NCBI GenBank assembly: GCA_963402885.1
Contig: OY727094.1
Span: forward strand, 12,588,501-12,652,500
Length of the DNA stretch: 64,000 bases
From: Antedon bifida
Lineage: Eukaryota; Echinodermata; Crinoidea; Comatulida; Antedonidae
Reading direction: 5' to 3'
Shown: positions 25,244-37,528 of the stretch, in pieces
Numbering within the stretch: position 1 is the first letter of the stretch
Layout of the letters: each line of letters starts with the position of its first letter
Translations under genes and position numbers: made by a program
Notes under the pieces: model-generated
Database searches by the model: none
What the model was told of the DNA's origin: nothing
The model's input: only the letters and a program-made list of their open reading frames with translations

Positions 25244-26823
25244 AATTTAATTCGTCACTTTGACGAATTATAGGTGATCATTTATATCATTTTACTGAAA
25301 TTAATTTTTTTTAAACATGCACGTACGTTAACATACGATCGGAAAATGTTGATGTATGCCATCCTATTATATGCTTATAGTGCTGAGTTGTGCCTATATG
25401 CCATATACAATAATATGTACAGTATATACTGTATATCTATATACAGTGTAGCATAGGTGAAATTACGGGACACACATGTTCTAATTTTTTGGCATGATGA
25501 CGTTATCAAACTAAACTTTAAGATGACAATTTCGAAAGATAATTAATTGAGCAAAAAAATATAAGATTTTGAAAAAAATTTGGCACGTAGAAGCGCTGTG
25601 CGCGCTCTTTGAATTGTGTATAACATTGACGAAAAATATGAAAAAACTACTTTTTCACTTCAACTGGCCATATGTTAACGTCACAACATCCGATAGGCTT
25701 AATTTTTATATGAATTAATATCTACATTTCATCAGCTTTCATAATAAATTATAATCATCAAGGTAACCTTCAATTCTGAAGAGCTGTAAGATATTCAAAT
25801 TTACTGCGAAGGTGAAATTACACGGCCTACGTTATTCAAGTTTTTACGCGTGATGACGTCATTAAAATGAAGATAGTGTCAACTCATGATAAAGATAATT
25901 AATTAAGCAAGCACATACTAAAATTTGTGCGAAAATCGGGTTCAAATAACGGAGATGCGCTCTATTGAATGTGATAACCCACACAAAAAGATAAAAATTA
26001 CTAATTTTTTAATTCAAGTGGCCATTTGATGACGTCATACCATTTTGTACGTCTAATGTGTATATACATTTATATCTACAACTTATTGGCTTCCATATTC
26101 AGTTAAAAAAATTGGGGGTCATCTTCCATTCTGAAGAGTTATATTCATTTTAAAAAGGTCCTACTTTTTACCATTTTTAGCACTTTTGTACAATTAATGT
26201 GCGCATTTTGTCATTTTTAACGTGCTCGTATAGCGTTATTTTAAGTCGGAATGGACTCAAATTTGGTGAATGTACTAAGGAAGATGAGTAGAATGCAATT
26301 TGTTCAAAAAAATGGTATTTTTTTACGCTTTCTATGTACGCACGCGCAAAAACGTGTTTTGCGCAGTAATTTTTTAAAACATGCAAATGGCCTAATTCAT
26401 GCTCTAAATTGATCAAAACTTAATTTGGAGCATTTTAATTTTTTAACGCGTAATTTCAAGCGCATGACCTTGAAACGCGCAAGTTTTTATTTGCTAATAT
26501 TTTTACCCTTGACCTGAAGTTTACATGTAGTGAATTTTATTGATATGTAATAAAGAGTTATGGAGATATGATTGATAGAGTGATTTCACAAAATCGCGTA
26601 TTAATGACGTCACGGTTGAGTGATCACACTGAAAAGCTTATTATGGCTAAGTTAAAGTATTTAAAAGACATTGTCAAAAATTTGTGATCATTGACATTTA
26701 ACTTTTTGAGATAATTGTTACACAAATTTGTACAGAGAGAAATAAATAATAAGAAAGAGAAGAATAAAGATTTCATACAATAACAATAGGTGATCATTTT
26801 ATTCTAAATGATCACCTAACTAG
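25244..26823 (+). repeat. Array unit 9
   Basis: The first ~680 bp are nearly identical to unit 1. From about 25920 the sequence switches to the type seen in unit 4 (CGGGTTCAAATAACGGAGAT), which suggests recombination between units. 3' hairpin at 26788-26817, then CTAG. Confidence 0.9.
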
Positions 26824-28357
26824 AATTTAATTCGTCACTTTGACGAATTATAGGTGATCATTTTTATCATTTTAATGAAATTAACATTTTTTAAACATGC
26901 ACGTACGTTAACATACCATCGTAAAAAGTTGATGTACGCCATCCTATGACATGATGCATATACACTTATAGCGCTGAGTTGTACCTATTATGTGTCATAT
27001 ACAATATGTACAGTATATACTGTATATCTATATACAGTGTAGCATAGGTGAAATTATGGGACCCACATCGTGTTCTAACTTTTTGGTATGATGGAATTAT
27101 CAAAATAAACTCGAAGATGACAATTTCGAAAGATAATGAAATGAGCAAATAAATATAAGGATTGGAAGAGAATTTGACACGTAGAAGCGCAATGCGCGCT
27201 CTTTGAAATTTGATTAACTACGACTAACAAAATTTAAAAACTACTTTTTAACTTCAACTGGCCATATGATAACATCACAACATCCGATAGGCTTAATTTT
27301 TATATGAATTCATATCTACATTTCATCAGCTTTCATAATAAGTTATAATCTTCAAGGTTACCTTTAATTCTGAAGAGCTGTAAGATATTCAAATGTATGG
27401 TGTAGCTGAAATTACACGACCTAGTTTATTCAAGTTTTTACGCGTGATAACGTCATCAAAATAAAAATGTTGACAACTCATGAGAAAGATAATTAATTGA
27501 GCAAGCACATACTAAAATTTGTGCGAAAATCGGGCTCAAATAACGGAGATGCGCTCTATTGAATGTGATAATCCACACAAAAAGATAAAAATTACTAATT
27601 TTTTAATTCAAGTGGCCATTTGATGACGTCATACCATTTTGTACGTCTAATATGTATATATATTTATATCTACAACTTATTGGCTTCCATAATAAGTTAA
27701 AAAAATTGGGGGTCACCTGCCATTCTGAAGAGTTATATTCATTTTAAAAAGGCCTTATTTTTTACCATTTTTAGCACTTTTGTACAATTAATGTGCGCAT
27801 TTTGTCATTTTTAACGTGCTCGTATAGCACTATTTTAAGTTGAAATGGACTCAAATTTGGTGGATGTACCAAGGAAGATGAGTAGAATCCAGTTTGTACA
27901 AAAAAATTGTATTTTTAACGCTTTCTATGTACGCACGCGCAAAAACATGTTTTTGCGGAGTAATTTTTTAAAACATGCAAATGGCCTAATTCATGCTCTA
28001 AATTGATTAAAACTTAATTTTGAGCTTTTTAAAATTTTAACGCGCGATTTCACGCACATGACCTTGAAACGCGTAATTTTTTATTTGCTAATATTTTTTA
28101 CCTTGACCTGAAGTTTACGTGTAGTGAATTTCATTTATATGTGATAATGAATTATGGAGATATGATTGACAATGTGATTTCACAAAATGGCGTATACGTG
28201 ACGTCACGGATGAGTGATCACGCTAAAAAGCTTATTATGTCTAAGTTAAAGTATTTGAAAGACATTGTGTAATTTTTGTGATCATTGCCATTCAACTTTT
28301 TGAGATATTTGTTACACAAAAAGTGTACAGAAAGAAAAAAAAAAAAAAAAAAAATAG
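26824..28357 (+). repeat. Array unit 10
   Basis: Nearly identical to unit 4 until the tail, which is a long A-run. The junction with unit 11 has lost the C of CTAG (TAG at 28355-28357) and there is no 3' hairpin. Confidence 0.9.
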
Positions 28358-29990
28358 AATTTAATTCGTCACTTTGACGAATTATAGGTGATCATTTTTA
28401 TCATTTTACTGAAATTCATTTTTTTTTAAACATGCACGTACGTTAACATACGATCAGAAAATGTTGATGTATACCATCCTATTATACGCTTATAGTGCTG
28501 AGTTGTGCCTATTATATGCCATATACAATATGTACAGTATATACTGTATATCTATATACAGTGTAGCATAGGTGAAATTACGGGACACATATCATGTTCT
28601 AATTTTTTTCGTATGATGGAATTATCAAAATCAATTCGAAAGATTATAAATTGAGCAAATAAATATAAGAATTGGAAGAGAATCTGGCACGTAGAAGCGC
28701 TGTGTGCGCTCTTTGAAATTTGTATAACTTTGACGAAAAAGATGAAAAAACTACTTTTTAACTTCATCTGGCCATATGTTAACGTCACAACATCCGATAG
28801 GCTTGATTTTTATATGAATTCATATCTACATTTCATTAGCTTTCATAATAAATTATAATAATCAAGGTAACCTTCAATTCTGAAGAGCTGTAAGATATTT
28901 AAATTCACGGCGAAGTTGAAATTACACGACCTACGTTATTCAAAGTTTTACGCGTGATGACGTTATCAAAATGAAAATAGTGGCAAGTCATGAGAAAGCC
29001 AATTAATTGAGAAATCACATACTAAAATTTGAGCAAAAATCAGGAACAAAATAACAGAGATGCGTTCTATTGAATGTGATAATTATATGACGAAAGAGAA
29101 AAAAACTTAATTTTAAATTCAAGTGGCCATTTGATGATGTCACAACATTTTGTACGTCAAATGTGTACACGAATTCATATCTACAACTCAATGGCTTCCC
29201 GAATAAGATAAAAAAATTGGGGGTCATCTTGCATTCTGAAGAGTTATTTTCATTTTAAAAAAGACCTATTTTTCACCATTTTCAGAACTTTTGTGAAATT
29301 AATGTGCGCATTTTGTCATTTTTAATGTGCTCGTATAGCGTTATTTTAAGTCGGAATGGACTCAAAATCGGTGAATGTACTAAGGATCTTGAGTAGAATG
29401 TGATGTATACATCAAATTTTATTTTTTATGCTTTTTAAAATTTGTGTGCGCAAAAACGTGTTTTTGCGCAGTAATTTTTTGAAACACGCAAATGGCCTAA
29501 TTCATGCTCTAATTTGATCAAAACTCAATTTTGAGCTTTTTAAATTTTTAACGCGTGATTTCACGCGCATGACCTTGAAACACGCAAGTTTTTATTTGCT
29601 TATATTTTTACCCTTGGCATGAAGTTTACGTGTAGTGAATTTCATTGATATGTGATAATGAATTATGGAGATATGATTGATAGTGTGATTTCACAAAATC
29701 GCGTATTATTGACGTCACGGTTGAGTGATCACACTGAAAAGCTTATTATGGTTAAGTTAAAGTATTTGAAAGACATTGTACAATTTTTGTGATCATTGCT
29801 ATTCAACTTTTTGAGATAATTGTTACACAAAAGTGTACAGAAAGAATAATAACAAAAACAACAATAAAGATTTTGTACAATAACAATAGGTGATCATTTT
29901 ATTCTAAATGATCACCTAATAAAAAAAATAATAATAAAGATTTTATACAATAACAATAGGTGATCATTTTATTCTAAATGATCACCTAAT
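28358..29990 (+). repeat. Array unit 11 with doubled 3' hairpin
   Basis: The last unit ends with two successive copies of the terminal module: hairpin 29888-29917, a 40-base AT-rich spacer, then hairpin 29958-29987. No CTAG follows the last hairpin; the flank begins AATGAATACAGTCC. Confidence 0.85.
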
Positions 29991-30300
29991 GAATACAGTC
30001 CATATGTCTATCAACTAGCATCTTTGATCATTTGTACCTCTATGTGATATATAGGTAGAATTATAGTGTTTCAAAGTTATTAAACAATTTTGTGAAAATG
30101 AACTAAAGAAATTTTGTGTAATAGAAGTGTACATAATTCCGACTTAATTAATATATATATACACTTTGGAATAAGGATTATATTTCAATAGTATGTTGCT
30201 GTAGTTTTCATTGTTTTATAAAGAGTTCAATGGAAATGTTTAAACATGACAAAATGTATAGTGTCATAGCAATTTTTATGACTAAATATCAGAGAAAAAA
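29991..30300. repeat. Right flank of the array, paralogous to 35050-35640
   Basis: CAACTAGCATCTTTGATC near 30014 is also at about 35053. The segment with TTTTCA, TGTTTTATAAAG, a TCAATGG/TCAAATGG word and AATGTATAG (30205-30270) matches 35550-35620. The intervening parts are diverged. Confidence 0.65.
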
Positions 30301-30460
30301 ATATATTGAAAAACTTCAAATAATGCCAATTCTAGCATCAATACAGTTAAATAAAAACATTAAATAGCATTATAACATGCAGATATTATTACTCAAAAGA
30401 TCATTATATTTAAAATACAAAGTATCAAAAAATATGACTATGAAAGAATGTATAACTTAC

Positions 30461-30559
30461 TCCGTCTTGGATATTGATGTCTGACCCTGCATCAACCAGC
30501 AGGTTACAGCAGGCTGAGTGACCTTCTATAGCTGCCAAATGCAAAGCTGAGCTTCCTAA
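30461..30559 (-). CDS. Ankyrin-repeat exon, one complete repeat
   Basis: Ninety-nine nucleotides encode exactly 33 residues in one frame, preceded by an acceptor (ATATTTTAG) and followed by a donor (GTAAGT at 30455-30460). The translation begins LGSSALHLAAIEGH and ends LLVDAGSDINIQDG, a textbook ankyrin repeat: the TALHLAA helix start, the GH turn, the LL helix and the (A/S)D(I/V)N loop. Ankyrin repeats mediate protein-protein contacts. One repeat per exon, cut in the same register as the exon at 51469-51567, suggests that both belong to one large gene read right to left. The parent protein cannot be named from these exons alone. Confidence 0.88.
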
Positions 30560-30599
30560 CTAAAATATAAAATCATACAAGTTACATCTTTTACATATT

Positions 30600-33500
30600 T
30601 ATTGGTTAATTAATATTTTATATAATTATACATCCATTAAGTGTCAATTTTCAAATTCAATTTGTAACTTGTATTTGCTGTGTGATCATATACGCAATGC
30701 ACACAAATACTATCAAATTAGCTTTTTAAAATTTTATTTCTACTTTTGTATACATTTTTATTATTATTCCAGTTTTTACAAAAAAAATGTTGTTGCCTGG
30801 TATTTAAATTATTTAACTTTTTTTTAATTTAATATTGTTTAAATATTAAATTACTGGATTGGTTTGGTGTACAAACTTTTACTTTCAGGGGCATGTTTAA
30901 AACTTCAATATATTTAAATTATCCTTTGTGCGATCATAGAGCAAAGAAATAGTTCATTGCTCTATGGTGTGATGGTGGCATTAGCTAGTACAAGTTATTG
31001 TGAGTGTAGCATATCCTATTTTATCGATTGCTTTGGTACTTTCATTTCAATTTGCACATGGTTATTATTTTGTATGTAATGCAAATCTATTATTTTATAT
31101 TATCAGAGGTAATGGCCTGCACTATTCTAAAGAAAGATTTGTTAGTGTACCAACAAAACATTGTCCGTTTTAAGAGGTTTGACATACACACATTAGTCTA
31201 AATATTGATTGTAACAATATTAATGTTGAGTTTAATCTGATAAAAAAACAAGGCCATATACATGGCTGCAGTCGTGTGCTCAAATTTGAGTTAGTGTTTA
31301 CCGACCGACCAACATAGTGAGCTGTAGAGTCACGTTGCACACGACTAAAATAGATAAACCAGTTAATTGTAGACATCTTTTTGAACCACATAACAGATAT
31401 ATGTATAAACATGTTTTCATTTTTTTAGATCAAATGGACAGTTTTTAAAAATACCATGACCATTTTCATACCTCCCTGGATAGTTCAAGCCTGTCTTTAA
31501 AATGGGTGAAGGTTTGGCTGATGCCAGAATACTACCAAGAACCAAACAAATCATATCAATGTAAAAAATATTAAAATTTATACATTTTAATAGATTTTGT
31601 AACATCTTTATTATTTGTGTTTTATATTTATTGAATTGACTTATAAAAATGATTAAAATTTACACCAAAAAAATTGTTATATTCTTTTTATTTCAAGGAT
31701 ATAACAAAAACAATCACTGGAAATAAGACATTATACAGTAATTATAAAAGAAATAATAAACATTATTTATTCATATGTATACATACTGACATTTCAAACA
31801 AATTTAATGCAACTAACAATTATCTAATAAAAAATTATATAAATCCTATATAACTAATGGTTTTAAAACAAAAATAAATAATCTGATATTAATATATTAT
31901 TTTGATGAACATTGAAGACAAAAAGTTCAATACATTGTGTATAGGATGTGAATAATATTCACTGAGGCTAAAACTTTCATAGTAGACCATGGTCGCCAGG
32001 AGTATACCAATAAACAAATAAAGTGCTGAATGTTCCATATTCATTGCTTATCCCATCAACATTTTTTATACTTCAGTAAATAAAATAAATAAAAAAGTTA
32101 ATTTTCAAAAGTAAACAATAATTTTCGCACCAGTCCTTTAGGCAGTTACATTCAAGAGAACGGAAGCATTAGCCATGCAAAAGCTTATAATAGATTACTA
32201 TGGCTGAAAAAATGGGTATTTAGAAAGACAAACTGGGCATGAGCACACCCCAAAGCATGTCTGGTAAGAAAGTCTAAATGGGAATTTGTAAACTCAAACT
32301 GGGCATGTGCACAGAGAGTCTTTGAGATATGTACAGTATGCAGACATTAGTTTGTAAGACCTATGTTCAATGACTTTGTTTTGGCTGTCAACATAGAGGC
32401 CATGTAATAATTACCGTCAGATATATCATTGAATAATGGTCAAAACGATCCTTCCTCTATGGTAAATATTTTTGCCGAATGGGGTGTATATAGATTACAA
32501 TTGTTTGATTAGTGTGTATGTTTGTCGGCTGCTGCTGTACAACGAAGGCTCATGGAAAATTAGAAATGTTTTGTTTACTTTTTTGTTTGGGTTATAAGTG
32601 GGTCACTTCAACCTTAGAGGTTAATGCCTCTAACTCAGAATATGCATAGTACTATAGTCTATAGTAATTCAAACTATATTTATGTTACACAAAATGTTTA
32701 CTACTGATTTTTAAACAAAAATAATTGATAATAAATCTTTATTTCTTAAATTATTAAATAGAATATCAATTTAAAAAATATCATTTAATGAAGAAAGAAC
32801 AATAATTAAAACTGTTATCTCAGGAAGTCTTTTTTATGGTAAAAAATTGATGTTTATTTTATTTTTTTTTATTTGTATTCATTGTTGTCTGAATTATTGG
32901 AATTGATAAAGTTATTAGCAGCTGCAGTGTAGTGAAACAGAAAGATGTGGGCCAGTATGTGTACCAATTTGTCTACCAATTTGTCTGGCCAATTTATCTA
33001 TATTTTATTTTATTGTGGTTATCAACCACATGTGTATTCATACTTTATAGGGTATTTAGATACGCAAAGAAAAAATAATGTAAAGTTTATTAATGCTTAC
33101 TGTACATTACACAAATGGCACATATTATTGTTGAGTAGATAATATTTAAACATTACATTCAATCAACTGCTGGTGTGAACAATGAATTAAAGTATGTACA
33201 TCTCAACTTGAACAAATGAAATATTGAGAGGTTTTATGATAGTATGTCCACACTAATAGCGTGCACTATAACATTTTTGGAAAATATCAAACCATAGAGG
33301 GCACTATTAAAAAAGGAAAGATATTAACGTATATAACAGTATAAACATGGGTATTTCAAAGAACGAAAATGCAGTGCCAACTCAGTATTTCTTGCATTAA
33401 AGAAAGCATGAACTGGTAGTAGCAGGCTATTATAAACATCTGACAGACTGATATCGACAGACCCTGTATTATATATTAGTAAAAATTATACAAATATTAT

Positions 33501-33640
33501 ACATCATGGGGATATTTTATTGTTGATATAAAAAATCAGAAGAAGTTGCATTTCAGCGGGACAGTATTAGAGATGACACGAAATATCTTCTGCAGTCATT
33601 AGAAGAGTTGGGAGGACTGAAGTATACGTATTAATAATAT
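30600..33640. other. Intron-like AT-rich stretch with minor repeats
   Basis: No gene is supported. A repeated AACTGGGCATG(A/T)GCAC word occurs near 32229 and 32296. Short open frames (31417-31605 minus, 32945-33142 plus) have no motif. The stretch is presumably intron of the minus-strand ankyrin-repeat gene. Confidence 0.4.
31267..31346. repeat. Small inverted repeat, possible MITE remnant
   Basis: AGTCGTGTGC near 31269 pairs with GCACACGACT near 31336. Between them is a GC-richer stretch with ACCGACCGACC. No target duplication was identified. It could be the core of a short palindromic element. Confidence 0.35.
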
Positions 33641-34440
33641 TCATAATGCAAGGATTATTTTGTTTTCCTTGCAATAATCACTACATTTAGACCTACTGTA
33701 ACATAGCACTATTATTAGAGTGGAAAACAACAATATTAAAACAACAATGCTATAAAACCATATAATGATTAGTAAACATAGAACTGATTTGTTTTACAAT
33801 TTTACATACATTACAAAACAAAGAGCAAATTTTATTCACACACAAAAATAAGTAAATTTGCTCTGTAAATTGGACATTAAGTGTAGATTTAGCATTTTTG
33901 GCTACACATATTTTTTATTAAAAAAATTGTAATAATGAGGTGGCACTCCTCTATCCAGGAGATTTGGGTACAAGTTGGAATTGGATCGGTACACAAAAGT
34001 CCATGTGCAGTGGTAATTGTGTGGTTTATTGTTTATTATTATTTATTATGCAAAAGATAAGTTGATATCTTGTATTAAAGAGCTTTCAAATTTTAGGTAT
34101 ATCATCATCACTACCATATTTGGATATACCAGTCAGAATATTAATGCTTGAGTTAGTTTTCATTTCATTTTTTTTTTTTCATTTCATTTATTTCGTCTCA
34201 TATACTTATAACAACAAAATAACAACAATAGAGAGAGACAGGATTCCCAAAAGCGAACTAAATCAAACTATCTAAGTGGGTCTCCAAAGCAAAACATAAT
34301 CATCCAAAAAAAAAAAAAAAAATTACAACATTATAATTATTGTTATTAAAAGGAAGAGGTTAAAAGAGAAGCTTTTTTGCTTTGCTTCAACATGTTAGAT
34401 TTGCTCACTGTGTATGTAGTTTATGTGAGGCCAACAATCT
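33640..34440. repeat. Segmental duplication copy, partner of 35690-36440
   Basis: Ordered matches with the partner copy include CAACAATATTAAAACA, the word TATAAAACCATA, GGGTACAA followed by TTGGAT and GGTACAC, a TATCATCATCACTACCA word, and AAAGAGAAGCTTTT. This copy has an extra T-rich to A-rich insertion at about 34160-34320, ending in a long A-run. Confidence 0.7.
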
Positions 34441-34858
34441 CACTATCAATTAATAAACTTCAAACACTTTATAATTCTAATGGTATAGTTCCATTTAGCC
34501 CTTAAGAAATGTTGAAATTCATCAGGATATAAATTTTGATAGTAAATGTACATGTTTTATAGCCTATGATATTATTACAGTTAGGCCTAATTAAGTATAA
34601 AACTAAACAAATTACCGGTTATTGGTCAACTAACTTGCGCTGCAACCAAAGCTTTAATAGACCAAGTTTTATTTTTTATTTGTGTTTGTTAAATTTTTTC
34701 TTTTAATAAAAAGCAAAATAATCACCGTCAAGCACTTTTTCTTTTGTTGAACAGTACAATGGTACTGAAAGTGCGAGCAAACAGAGACATTTTTAAAATA
34801 AATAAATGATGAGTGAGGGCATTGTGTAATATAAAATGTATAGGCCCTTGTAATGTAT

Positions 34859-35060
34859 TATGGAAAAAATAATTACAAACTAAAAATGGGTCTAATATGG
34901 ATCTATATTACATCATTTAATATCATTGCTCTTCACTATTTAATGAGGAGGAGGTGGTGGACGGAGTTGGTAGTGTGTTGACAATAAAAGAGAGTATGCC
35001 AAAATGCATTACTAAAAATGATGAATAAAACATCATACTAAAATATTCAGTACAACTAGC
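34859..35060. repeat. Paralogue of the array flanks, putative empty site
   Basis: It joins in about 200 bp the sequences that flank the 17-kb array on its left (12380-12590) and on its right (from 30014). It therefore resembles the pre-insertion arrangement of that locus. Confidence 0.6.
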
Positions 35061-35689
35061 ATCTTTGATCTTTATAATACACAGGGATCATAGGGCATTT
35101 AAGTGACTTGTCTAAAAAACAATTTGTGAAAATTGCACTTTTAAAATACAAAATCATATATAAGATGTGTTGTCCCCCTGAGAAAAAAAATTTTGGTGTT
35201 GAATGTGCCATTTTAATGTAACATAATAATAGTTATCCGGACCAAAAATTTGATCCTAAAAAATGTATTTACCTGAAAAAAAATTTCAAATTAAATATTT
35301 TAATGAAAAAATTGGCTGCCAGCCAATGGGTTTTTGGTTGAATTTAACCATTTATTTGTCATTTTATAAGTGAAAACATTTTTCCCGTTTTTTTTCTACA
35401 GAAGTGATTAACTTTATTAAAACCCTACAAAATAACATATTCAAAATCTAATTTAATTAATCTTCATTTTTCATGTTTTTAAATAATTAAATACTGTTAA
35501 AAAAAATAATATTAATTTAATAAAATGGTCGAGGCACTATTGTTTTCAATGTTTTATAAAGTGTTTCAAATGGAAATTTATGACCATAGCGTGAAAAAAC
35601 ATAATGTATAGCATTATGTATTGATAATAATACACATTAAAGATTATATTTTAAATTAGAGCATATAACTGTACACTGTTGCCACAAAA

Positions 35690-36440
35690 AACTGATATTG
35701 TTTTGCACACAGTAACAACTATATTTAAGCCTAATTGTCAAAAAGCACTAAGTGGAACACCAACAATATTAAAACATAGCAATGCTATAAAACGATAGTA
35801 TACAACGATTAGTGAACAATAGAAAAAAAATGTGTTTTAAAATATTCCATGTGTTTGTTATACAAAATGAATAGCAAACTTCTTTTCATTGTGCACAAAA
35901 TTTATATAAACTTGAATGTTGCCCGCTATAAATTTTACATTTGTGGAATTTAATTAACCACAAACATTGTTGATCAATTAATTTGGAACATTGGGTACAA
36001 TTGGATTGGTACACAGAAAGCGTTGACAATCATTTTCTGGTTTATATATTATTGTAACCACTAAACACTAATGCAAAAGGAAAGTTGATAACTTGTAAAA
36101 CAGCTTAAAAGGTGTATCATCATCACTACCAGATTTTATATTGAGAGTTTAAATCACTGACTAATTTTATTACTATCTTTTAATAACTTATATTTATTGG
36201 CATTTTTAAAATTTGTATTAAGATCAGGTATTTAGTTAGACTCAGGGTGGTTTGAGTAAAAAAGATATCATCTAAGGAAATTATCAAATCTTTAAACCTG
36301 GTGTCAGTTAGTCTGAATCAACAATTTGGTAGATAGGAAAGTACATGTATATTAGTAAAATTAGTAAAAGGAGGTAAAAAGAGAAGCTTTTGCCTCATTT
36401 GAACATGTTAGGTTTTATCACCGTGTGAGTGGTACCACAT
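35690..36440. repeat. Segmental duplication copy, partner of 33640-34440
   Basis: This is the second copy, offset by about 2.03 kb, and lacks the A-tailed insertion seen in the first copy. It is diverged and non-coding. Confidence 0.7.
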
Positions 36441-36639
36441 GATGCCAAAAATATTATATTTTATTAAAATAATCAACTTTAAATTTGTATTGTAGAGTAT
36501 CTGATTAATTATTATTATTATAATATTTCTTATGTATAAAAAAAAAGCAGTCTCCATTTTATATTTCTTTAGTATTTTTGTATTTAATACTTTGAAAACT
36601 ATATAATTAGGATAGGACAATTTTAATTCTGTGATATAT

Positions 36640-37200
36640 TACAGTATTCATTTATTCATGGTCAAACACAGTAAAATATGTACATGGTTTGACATTATTT
36701 TTTTTTGTTCAAAGTTAAAAATTCACATACAAATATAAAAAGGGGTTAAAATGGTTAAAATTTGGTAAAATACAGATAAAACACATAATTGAAAATACAG
36801 ATTAAATAAAAAATTTAAATACAAAATACAAGCAAGATTGGTGTGTGTAAGGGTATAGCATAAAATGATCAATGTTTCATTGAATTGACTCATTTTTCAT
36901 TGCAGTAGTGAAAAACAAGTTTCTTATCCTATTGGTTTTCCATCTTGGGTACACTAAACGCCCTGACTTACTAAAGACAAGGTAATGGTGAGGAAGGGTG
37001 ATACTCATCCGACATAATTACTTTTTACTTATGGCACTGTTATATCTCAATATCTTTATTGTTCTTACTATCTTTAGTTCCTATTATTCTTTAAGCTGCT
37101 TTACTGATTTCATTAAAATACTTGATTGTGTAGTATTAAAAGAGGACGAAAAATCTAGAAATAAAACCCTAGCATAAGTATTTAGCACAATCAAGATGAA
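36640..37200 (-). pseudogene. Internally deleted LINE remnant (L2/CR1-like)
   Basis: Reading right to left, the frame gives VLFLDFSSSFNTTQ (37170-37120), the motif A segment of the reverse transcriptase with its catalytic Asp. After a short gap come RIIGTK, then HPSSPLP, and then YPRWKTNRIRN (about 36960-36910), the typical C-terminal tail after the RT domain in L2/CR1-type ORF2 proteins. The catalytic (F/Y)ADD region is missing, so most of the RT has been deleted. The AT-rich 36640-36870 is probably 3' UTR. Confidence 0.65.
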
Positions 37201-37528
37201 CAAGCAAGTTATGTATTAATGTAGTAATAGATGTTCATAGACACCAAGCTGATTGAATTCAGCTATCAAAACTAATTTTTTGTAATTGAATAATAATTAC
37301 TCATTTCAATAATAAATATTCAATTCATTTTATCTTAATTTGTTTTAACTTTAAAGCTAGAATACCACGATACAGATAGCAGCACAAGACAGAAAAACCA
37401 ACAAAGTGATATATCACTGTGTGTGTATCATCCTTGTGATACCAACATAGTTTCTGTTTTTAAATTATCCACTATCAAAAAATCAATAATCAGTATTTTG
37501 TTTCACAAATGCTTAGAATTATTTACAG

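Larger units (their letters stand above)
12597..29990 (+). repeat. Head-to-tail array of eleven units, about 1.53-1.67 kb each
   Basis: Units are bounded by CTAG at 12593, 14127, 15732, 17278, 18872, 20466, 22043, 23574, 25240 and 26820 (first base of each); at 28354 the C is lost. A typical unit starts with a palindrome (AATTCGTCA, loop CTT, TGACGAATT) and the word AGGTGATCATTT. It then has two internal copies of a 355-bp segment, a downstream part with TGACGTCA and many CpG-rich words, and an A-rich tail. The tail is often followed by a hairpin AGGTGATCATTT / AAATGATCACCT and CTAG. Short frames recur between units but are broken by indels, so no protein is supported. It is either a satellite or a tandemly amplified non-autonomous transposon with Helitron/Helentron-like ends. 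Confidence 0.9.

Noticed and set aside
14380..28788. Recurring minus-strand frames in array units (14380-14631, 17424-17606, 20699-20902, 26966-27148, 28552-28788)
   Set aside because: The same peptide recurs only because the DNA repeats. Frames start and stop at indels between units, are low in complexity and match no family I know, so coding is not supported.
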